A stretch of 9,095 nucleotides of DNA from Gammaproteobacteria bacterium (GTDB lineage Bacteria; Pseudomonadota; Gammaproteobacteria; UBA4575), in the NCBI GenBank assembly GCA_027297825.1, contig JAPUHH010000196.1, forward strand, positions 1 to 9,095. Reading direction: 5' to 3'. A program made the translations under genes and the position numbers. Below are positions 4,901 through 9,095 of the stretch, one piece after another; position 1 is the first letter of the stretch, and each line of letters begins with the position of its first letter. Under the pieces are notes generated by a model. That model made no database searches. It had not been told where the DNA came from and saw nothing but the letters and a program-made list of their open reading frames with translations.

Positions 4901-7863
4901 CTGCTGTAGCGATCAAGGTTGAAGATAACATTGTCGTGCAAAATGATGCTACAGAAGCATCTGAAAGTTTTGATAGTGATGATAATTTTGATGCTGAACT
5001 TAATAAAATCTTTATTGAAGAGGCTGTTCAACATATCTCAATGCTTGAGGCAAGCATTGGTGAGAATAAACACGCGAAAAAACTAATAGTAGATGAAAAT
5101 GTGCTGCATACACTGCATACACTGCTTGGGTCATCGCGCACCGCTGGAGTGGACGCAATTGCTAAAATTTGCGCTCCTCTCGAGAAATTTTGTCAAGAAT
5201 GTAATAAGCAATCCCAAGGAGTTGTTGGCGAAAACCTTGATATTGTAAGTAACTGTATTGAATTGTTTAAAAAGGTAATTACAGAATATGGCGACAATCT
5301 GAAACTTTCTATTGTAGATGTTGAGCTGCTAAAGCAAGTAAACGACTTAGATTGTATTGAGATTCCTGTATTGCAAGAAATTGTTGCAACACCAGAAGAA
5401 CATCAAGAACTAGAAAATATGGAAACGCAACATGTTAGTTTGACTGAAGCCAATACTTCTACAGAAGTTATCACAGATGGTTTGGATTTATATGAAGAAA
5501 AAGATGCAGACTTAGTTGCAATATTTCTTGAAGAGGCTAGTGATATATTAACAACTTGTGGTAAATGTCTAGAAAAATGGCAAGCAAATTCTACTGATGA
5601 AAATTCAGTATTAGAGCTTCGCCGACAACTGCATACCTTAAAAGGCAGTGCGCGCATGGTTGCCTATGCTAACTTAGGGGATTTCTGTCATGCGCTTGAG
5701 TCTGTTGTTATTCCAGTCGCAAAAGGTGAAATTGCAGCGACTGATGGTATGTTTTCATTATTTCAACGCTGTCTTGATTCGTTGTATGGAATGATAGATG
5801 ACGCAGTCGCACAACGTCCCGTTTATCCCGCCACGAATTTAATTGCTGAATTGAATGAAGCTCGAGTTGGTGATGGTCCTCTCGAGGCTGCAGAAGCAAT
5901 TAGCGACCAAGCTTTTGCGGTATCTGCGAAGAATAAACATATAGAAAAAAATCAGAACGAAGAAAAAACAGTTGTCAAAAATCCAGTTTTGCGCTCAGTG
6001 GTAAACCAAGATAAACCGCAAGCTACCCCGCCTGTAATTGCTCCACAGCAGGCAATTCGATTACCAGCAGGTATGCTTGATAACTTAGTCAATAATGCTG
6101 GCGAAGTGAATATATTTCAGGCTCGTTTAGAACAAGTGAGTAGTGAATACACCACCAGTATTAAAGAATTTGAACAAATTGTTGATCGATTACGTGATCA
6201 ATTGCGTAATTTAGAAATTGAAACAGAAGCTCAAATTCTTTCGCGACACGCTAATGAATCGCCTGACCGGGAAGATTTTGATCCTTTGGAGCTGGATCGC
6301 TATTCGAACATACATCAATTATCTCGTTCACTAGCAGAAAGTGTTAATGATTTATTGAGTGTTAAAGATATTCTTTTTGAGCAAGTGCGCGATTCTGAAA
6401 TGTTATTACAGCAGCAGCATCGCATAAGTTCGGATTTGCAAGAGGGTTTGATGCGCACACGCATGGTGCAATTTAATCAGCTTGTGCCGCGCATGCAACG
6501 TATTGTTAGACAAACTGCACGAGAGTTAGGTAAAGATGCGGATTTAAAAGTAATTGGCGCTGATACGGAAGTAGATAGCTCAATATTAAATCGAATTGTA
6601 GCGCCACTTGAGCATTTGATACGAAATGCAATCTCACACGGCATTGAAGATAAATCACGACGTGAGGCCTCGGGTAAGCCCAGCATAGGAGTAATATTAA
6701 TTACCGTGAGTCGCGAAGGTGCTGAAATTGTCATTGATGTTGCAGATGATGGTGCGGGCATAAATCCAGATAAAGTTAAGAAAAAAGCTTTAGAGCTAGG
6801 CTTGATAGAAAATGCAGATATCAATGAGCGTGACTTATTGAATTTAATATTAACACCAGGATTTAGTACCGCAGGTAAGGTTACACAAGTGTCTGGGCGT
6901 GGCGTGGGAATGGATGTAGTCGCTAATGAATTAAAGCAACTTGGTGGTTTTCTGAAAATAAGTTCAGTATTTGGAGAGGGAGCGAAATTTACAGTCCGTA
7001 TCCCATTTACTTTAGCGATCGTGCAAGCGTTATTAATTAAATGTGGAGATGAGTTTTATGCTGCGCCGTTAGCAAGTGTTGAAGGTATAGTGCGATTGTC
7101 TACTCATGAATTAAAAGAAAAATACGTAAAAAATAATTCAACTTACCACTATGCTGAGCAAGAATATCGTCTATGCCATTTAGGCACATTACTTGGTGTG
7201 GGCCATCCTCAATTAGATGGCGCTGACAATATGTTACCAGTTTTGTTAGTACGTTCTGGCGATACACGTTTAGCCATACATGTAGAGGCAACGTTAGGTA
7301 GTCGTGAAATTGTTGTGAAACCATTAGCTTCGCAGTTAAGTCGCTTACCAGCCGTGTCAGGTGCGACAATATTGGGCGATGGTAGTGTGGTACTTATTTT
7401 AGATATTCAAGGCTTGATGCGTATGGACGCGATCGAGCAGTTAGAGCACATAGATCAGAGCAATGGCAATACCTCTGAGAATAAAATTCCAACGGTGTTA
7501 GTAGTAGATGATTCAATCACAATACGAAAAGTTACGACTCGATTTTTAGAGCGCAATAACTATAAAGTTGTTACAGCTAAAGACGGTATAGATGCTATTC
7601 AAGTTTTACAGGACTTCACTCCTGATATGATTTTGTTAGATATCGAAATGCCGCGCATGGATGGCTATGAATTAGCTACATATGTGAGGAGTACTAAGCG
7701 TCTAAAAGATGTGCCGATTATAATGATCACTTCTCGCACGGGCGAGAAACATCGTCAGCGCGCATTGGATATTGGTGTGCAGCAATATCTAGGCAAGCCT
7801 TATAATGAAACGGAATTGCTATCCAATATAGAAACTGTATTGCATCAAAATGTCATTAGCTGA
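1909..7863 (+). CDS. chpA: ChpA-type hybrid histidine kinase / response regulator of the type IV pilus Chp system
   Basis: This is a CheA-like cytoplasmic kinase for twitching and cAMP control; the Pseudomonas protein is about 2470 residues, this one 1984. Residues 1-570 are the FimL-like N-terminal region, with the hallmark RRDVPIVLLPLLNDLR. It contains HPt-like motifs in which Thr52, Gln356 and Arg487 fall where His would be. About 570-835 is a strongly acidic linker. HPt domains follow with His881 (HTLKGSG), His1070 (HTLLGSS) and His1242 (HTLKGSA). Next are a CheA-type dimerisation segment (from about 1384), an ATPase with N box HLIRNAISHGIE (1569-1580), G1 DDGAGI (1613-1618) and G2 GRGVGMD (1663-1669), and a CheW-like domain (about 1697-1830). 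A C-terminal receiver has acidic pair Asp1867/Asp1868, phospho-acceptor Asp1911, Thr1941 and Lys1963. All catalytic motifs look intact. ATG 1909 is 36 nt after pilJ with a weak ribosome site; an in-frame stop at 1891 rules out earlier starts. No CheA P2 domain is evident. Confidence 0.93.
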   Translation: MKMQNSVLEKAAVRKVKYEIDTIIDNARSQLQSYIEDESDVASLKDVTKSFTLIERTLQLIQFNGAAVLAREMGDVVDGLIDESIKQKDKAQETLSRGILQMSDYLEYVQMGRRDVPIVLLPLLNDLRGVREAPLLSEHILFFPNLDDIEVPNVNATFGMPAQEYAKKIRYGFQFGLVGLIQNKDIDVAATKICKVAIRLHQCSKELASQRLWWISSAVAQALAIGTLHTSAGLASLLGQVDRQIKNFVKYDEVEFANNIPTGLIKNLLYYVGIAQERGRIVNKVKDAYGLNDLIPNELAIDQMREGIAGPNLDVLQAVSKALHEDIATVKDSIELYVHSENRSPESVNKIGQELQKIADTLSMLGLEEPRIEVMREVTTLKGLSADELEHADDSFVKVAETLIKVESIVENFVNYRFSDKPFIQSVDEVDDANLDLRIENNQLKNIQVQTIAEALTELEEAKNSISQVLSSPEDEVKLEETQDRFRKIIGALSILQLDDVAAILKNVQAYLIGSQAAEELSSQPEKLDALADTVTSVECYLEAIIANEDNPKDILRYGIESVSRLVGAEAVNSDLGDSLQTIAVNELLDDESLNLAEDSQIGKKNTEISEDNGLEDLSATSLGLSIDPESFDEITAEENKAEVETEAEAKIKPDVLNSEEFSMDEFSSVEVDSTEEVNAETLSEDEGDELSPEFAELQETSIKDAETELNSFISEAESKNLTLDLNAGDETFGVVEVDLEATSSLKLDEIEYELSANNQAIDPNNAEEQAAIDLPSLTGFEDDVDKSEAADEAQPLPPELLEEESFPYRELDSSSYVIVIKEDGADKELQALKQFADNEIIEIFIEEAEEEIEKISRNLSAWCANSQDEEALITTRRSFHTLKGSGRLIGAEIIGEFSWQFESLLNKVIDNTLDVTADLYGILKQSIAALQQLLIQLKSGQTPSIDIQALIASVQHFYTQRNSIIENDNAKIDSDESINSITTEEVFRANALEDDSSAVAIKVEDNIVVQNDATEASESFDSDDNFDAELNKIFIEEAVQHISMLEASIGENKHAKKLIVDENVLHTLHTLLGSSRTAGVDAIAKICAPLEKFCQECNKQSQGVVGENLDIVSNCIELFKKVITEYGDNLKLSIVDVELLKQVNDLDCIEIPVLQEIVATPEEHQELENMETQHVSLTEANTSTEVITDGLDLYEEKDADLVAIFLEEASDILTTCGKCLEKWQANSTDENSVLELRRQLHTLKGSARMVAYANLGDFCHALESVVIPVAKGEIAATDGMFSLFQRCLDSLYGMIDDAVAQRPVYPATNLIAELNEARVGDGPLEAAEAISDQAFAVSAKNKHIEKNQNEEKTVVKNPVLRSVVNQDKPQATPPVIAPQQAIRLPAGMLDNLVNNAGEVNIFQARLEQVSSEYTTSIKEFEQIVDRLRDQLRNLEIETEAQILSRHANESPDREDFDPLELDRYSNIHQLSRSLAESVNDLLSVKDILFEQVRDSEMLLQQQHRISSDLQEGLMRTRMVQFNQLVPRMQRIVRQTARELGKDADLKVIGADTEVDSSILNRIVAPLEHLIRNAISHGIEDKSRREASGKPSIGVILITVSREGAEIVIDVADDGAGINPDKVKKKALELGLIENADINERDLLNLILTPGFSTAGKVTQVSGRGVGMDVVANELKQLGGFLKISSVFGEGAKFTVRIPFTLAIVQALLIKCGDEFYAAPLASVEGIVRLSTHELKEKYVKNNSTYHYAEQEYRLCHLGTLLGVGHPQLDGADNMLPVLLVRSGDTRLAIHVEATLGSREIVVKPLASQLSRLPAVSGATILGDGSVVLILDIQGLMRMDAIEQLEHIDQSNGNTSENKIPTVLVVDDSITIRKVTTRFLERNNYKVVTAKDGIDAIQVLQDFTPDMILLDIEMPRMDGYELATYVRSTKRLKDVPIIMITSRTGEKHRQRALDIGVQQYLGKPYNETELLSNIETVLHQNVIS
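3717..3731 (+). other. A9 tract forming an in-frame slippery heptamer with immediate -1 stop
   Basis: Nine consecutive A (3717-3725) followed by C create A_AAA_AAC (3720-3726) in the reading frame of chpA (codons GGA AAA AAA AAC for residues 603-606). A -1 slip reads AAA, CAC and then TGA at 3729-3731, ending a product of about 607 residues. The opposite slip ends after about 614 residues. CACTGA (3726-3731) pairs with TCAGTG (3761-3766), and a weaker inner stem begins about 7 nt behind the heptamer (3734-3739 with 3752-3757). The site lies just after the FimL-like region. Whether slippage occurs cannot be told from sequence; the alternative is a chance Lys-Lys-Asn run in AT-rich DNA. Confidence 0.4.
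4371..4380 (+). other. Strong internal Shine-Dalgarno-like sequence in chpA
   Basis: AAAGGAGGAT is a near-perfect match to the anti-Shine-Dalgarno sequence. It lies where the acidic linker gives way to the first HPt domain. No in-frame ATG, GTG or TTG follows at a usable distance, and the adjacent ATG (4379) is out of frame and too close. Internal initiation is therefore unlikely. A co-translational pause at a domain boundary is possible. Confidence 0.35.
4436..4454 (+). repeat. 19-bp direct repeat, copy 1, at the start of the first HPt domain
   Basis: AAATCTTTATTGAAGAGGC occurs identically at 5006-5024. Both encode the opening helix motif IFIEEA of an HPt domain in the same frame; the third HPt has IFLEEA with diverged DNA (about 5521). 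The identity suggests domain duplication or later exchange between copies. Confidence 0.6.
5006..5024 (+). repeat. 19-bp direct repeat, copy 2, at the start of the second HPt domain
   Basis: This is identical to 4436-4454, 570 bp upstream and in the same reading frame. The spacing is a multiple of three, so recombination between the copies would remove one HPt domain without breaking the frame. Confidence 0.6.
5104..5124 (+). repeat. 9-bp tandem repeat across the phosphorylation site of the second HPt
   Basis: CTGCATACA is repeated directly (5104-5112 and 5113-5121) and followed by CTG, encoding Leu-His-Thr twice. This places His1067 three residues before the canonical His1070. The other two HPt domains have RRSFHTLKG and RRQLHTLKG at this place, with only one His. 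Confidence 0.65.
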
Positions 7864-8326
7864 AACTACAACCTATTCAACGCTTAGTTGCCTGTTGCTG
7901 CCATTAAGTGGTTATGATGCATTGTTGCCAAAATCAATAGTCAAAGAAGTTGTATTTAAGCCAAATATACAATTCGCAGAAGACGATAGTGATTGGTTGA
8001 TAGGAGAGATTGATTGGCGAGACTATATATTGCCGTTAATTTCTTTTGAATTGCTCTGTAATCAATCAAGGGTCAAAAAGTCGGAAAATTTGCGTGTGGT
8101 TATTTGTTACGCCGTGGAAAATAATGATGTATTTCCTTACTATGCTTTAGAAGTGCAATCTATACCGCGCCCATTAATTTTAGACAGTCGTGCCCTGCAT
8201 AATCACGCAGGCATGATGAGCAAGCATTCAGAAGTAATTTCACATCACGTCAAAATTGGAAGCAAGGAATTAGCTATTCCGAATTTTGAAAAGCTAGAAT
8301 CTATACTTGTTGCTCGCGCAAGCTAA
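7850..8326 (+). CDS. chpC: ChpC-type CheW-like adaptor protein
   Basis: This is a cytoplasmic CheW-fold scaffold that, in the Chp pathway, links receptor to kinase; ChpC is an accessory second adaptor beside PilI. The 158-residue product is single-domain. It opens with CLLLPLSGYDALLPKSIVKE (14-33), which fits the first CheW strands. The core DWLIGEIDWRDYILPLISFE (48-67) is the family's most recognisable block, matching the WxGxxxWRGxxxPLxSFE pattern I associate with ChpC. There are no membrane segments or signal peptide. ATG 7850 overlaps the chpA end by 14 nt in another frame with no clear ribosome site, so translation is probably coupled to chpA. In Pseudomonas a methylesterase gene, chpB, sits between chpA and chpC; here nothing does. 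Other CheW-like names (PilI) are possible, but position after chpA favours ChpC. Confidence 0.82.
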   Translation: MSLAETTTYSTLSCLLLPLSGYDALLPKSIVKEVVFKPNIQFAEDDSDWLIGEIDWRDYILPLISFELLCNQSRVKKSENLRVVICYAVENNDVFPYYALEVQSIPRPLILDSRALHNHAGMMSKHSEVISHHVKIGSKELAIPNFEKLESILVARAS

Positions 8327-8333
8327 GTAGAGG

Positions 8334-9080
8334 TTAAGACTGCGTGGCAGCTAGGTCTCCCCACAACAATTGCGCACTCACGATAACGGATACCGCTGCA
8401 GTTTCGGTTCGAAGTATGCGTGGGCCAAAAGCCACGGCTTGATAACCCTTTTTAACTGCCATATTGATTTCGGATTGTGTAAGGCCACCCTCTGGCCCTA
8501 CTAAAAACCAAACAGAGCGAACAACATCTTGGCTAGAGCGAGTAAGCGGTTGGCCGGAGTTCGTATCTAAAACAAAGCCATGTGTATTTTTGCTTAAATT
8601 ATCTAAGTTTTCAAATGTGATTATGTCATGCAGAGTAGGTAGTGTGGCGCGCCCGCACTGCTCGCAGGCAGTAGTCATAATTTTTTGCCAATGCTGATAT
8701 TTATTCGTGATTGATTTAGATGAAAGCTTAGTTACTGTGCGTTCGGTCACTATAGGATGAATGTTTGTTACGCCGGCCTCGACGGTTTTTTGAACAGCAT
8801 AATCCATATGTGAGCTTTTAGAGATTCCTAGCAATAAATTTGTTTCCAGTGGCGACTCTTTGGCTGCTGTGATTTGATCGGTAATCTTTACCTCTACAAC
8901 TTTTTTATTAAAAGCGATAATCTCACAGGTATAATTATAGTCATCACCATTAAACAAAATAAGAGATGAGTTTTTATTCAGACGTAGAACATTGACCGCA
9001 TAGTGTCGGCTGGCGTCATCAAGCTTAAATTCGTTGTTTAAAGTTAAGCTTTGATTTACATATAAACGAATAACCCGCAT
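8334..9080 (-). CDS. rsmE: 16S rRNA (uracil-1498-N3)-methyltransferase RsmE
   Basis: RsmE uses S-adenosylmethionine to methylate N3 of U1498 in 16S rRNA of the 30S subunit, in the cytoplasm. The 248-residue product is of normal length (the E. coli enzyme is about 243). Residues 1-70 form the PUA-like RNA-binding part, including HYAVNVLRL (26-34) and LFNGDD (42-47). The SPOUT methyltransferase part shows ISKSSHMDYAVQKTVEAGV (86-104), TERTV (112-116), ACEQCGR (138-144), VGPEGGLTQSE (194-204) and FGPRILRTETA (218-228). The last two are the knotted cofactor-binding signatures. ATG (9078-9080) gives the expected N-terminus MRVIRLYV. The gene converges on chpC with only 7 nt between the stop codons and no visible terminator there. 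As I recall, rsmE also lies close to the Chp genes in Pseudomonas, consistent with a conserved neighbourhood rather than a functional link. Confidence 0.93.
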   Translation of the reverse strand: MRVIRLYVNQSLTLNNEFKLDDASRHYAVNVLRLNKNSSLILFNGDDYNYTCEIIAFNKKVVEVKITDQITAAKESPLETNLLLGISKSSHMDYAVQKTVEAGVTNIHPIVTERTVTKLSSKSITNKYQHWQKIMTTACEQCGRATLPTLHDIITFENLDNLSKNTHGFVLDTNSGQPLTRSSQDVVRSVWFLVGPEGGLTQSEINMAVKKGYQAVAFGPRILRTETAAVSVIVSAQLLWGDLAATQS

Positions 9081-9092
9081 TGTATGAATGCG
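9076..9092 (-). promoter_or_regulatory. Short inverted repeat spanning the rsmE start codon
   Basis: CGCATT (9076-9081) and AATGCG (9087-9092) are perfectly complementary around a 5-nt loop. In the rsmE message the start AUG would lie within the 3' arm of a 6-bp stem. It could modestly hinder initiation, but such short repeats arise often by chance, and the window ends 3 nt later. Confidence 0.25.
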
Positions 9093-9095
9093 AGT

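Noticed and set aside
5945..5951. A7 run in the linker before the kinase core as a second slippery site
   Set aside because: It is shorter than A9, I found no matching downstream structure, and A7 runs are common in this AT-rich DNA.
6477..6824. 115-residue minus-strand reading frame inside chpA
   Set aside because: It is a shadow of the kinase ATPase region, where the sense strand has unmistakable N and G1 boxes.
8464..8697. 77-residue plus-strand reading frame inside rsmE
   Set aside because: It is antisense to well conserved RsmE motifs (GPEGG, ACEQCGR) and has no motif of its own.
1..9095. CRISPR array, tRNA, rRNA or phage genes
   Set aside because: I saw no regularly spaced repeats, no tRNA-like TTC loop or acceptor context, and no phage or defence gene motifs anywhere in the window.

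Overview
The window reads as chromosomal DNA from a fairly AT-rich (roughly 40% GC by eye) gammaproteobacterium that makes type IV pili. The evidence is a Pil-Chp chemosensory cluster, with protein order and sequence close to Pseudomonas-type PilI/PilJ/ChpA/ChpC, followed by rsmE. No species can be named from the sequence alone.

Layout. Positions 1-51 are the last codons of an upstream gene, probably pilI. About 57-286 is a compact element with imperfect 17-bp terminal inverted repeats and internal hairpins. It looks like a small non-autonomous mobile element (MITE) lying directly behind the upstream stop codon. Positions 287-519 hold no recognisable gene. Then come three plus-strand genes in tight order: a pilJ-type receptor (520-1872, TTG start), a giant chpA-type hybrid kinase (1909-7863, 1984 residues) and a chpC-type CheW adaptor (7850-8326, overlapping chpA by 14 nt). 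On the minus strand and converging on chpC, only 7 nt away, is rsmE (8334-9080), a 16S rRNA methyltransferase.

How the genes work together. In the known Pil-Chp pathway PilJ signals through CheW-like adaptors to ChpA. ChpA has phosphotransfer (HPt) domains, a CheA-type ATPase core, a CheW domain and its own receiver, and drives the PilG/PilH response regulators and cAMP-dependent pilus control. Several things here depart from that plan. PilJ has two membrane segments but only about 13 residues between them, so the periplasmic sensing domain is missing. ChpA has three HPt domains with the phosphorylatable His, preceded by a FimL-like region with degenerate HPt-like motifs and a long acidic linker. 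The methylation enzymes pilK and chpB, often found beside pilJ and chpA, are absent from these positions.

The least expected signal is inside chpA. A run of nine A (3717-3725) forms an in-frame A_AAA_AAC slippery heptamer, with a -1 frame stop one codon later. It sits just after the FimL-like domain. Slippage there would release a separate protein of about 607 residues resembling FimL, in the manner of the dnaX gamma subunit. This is a hypothesis from sequence only.
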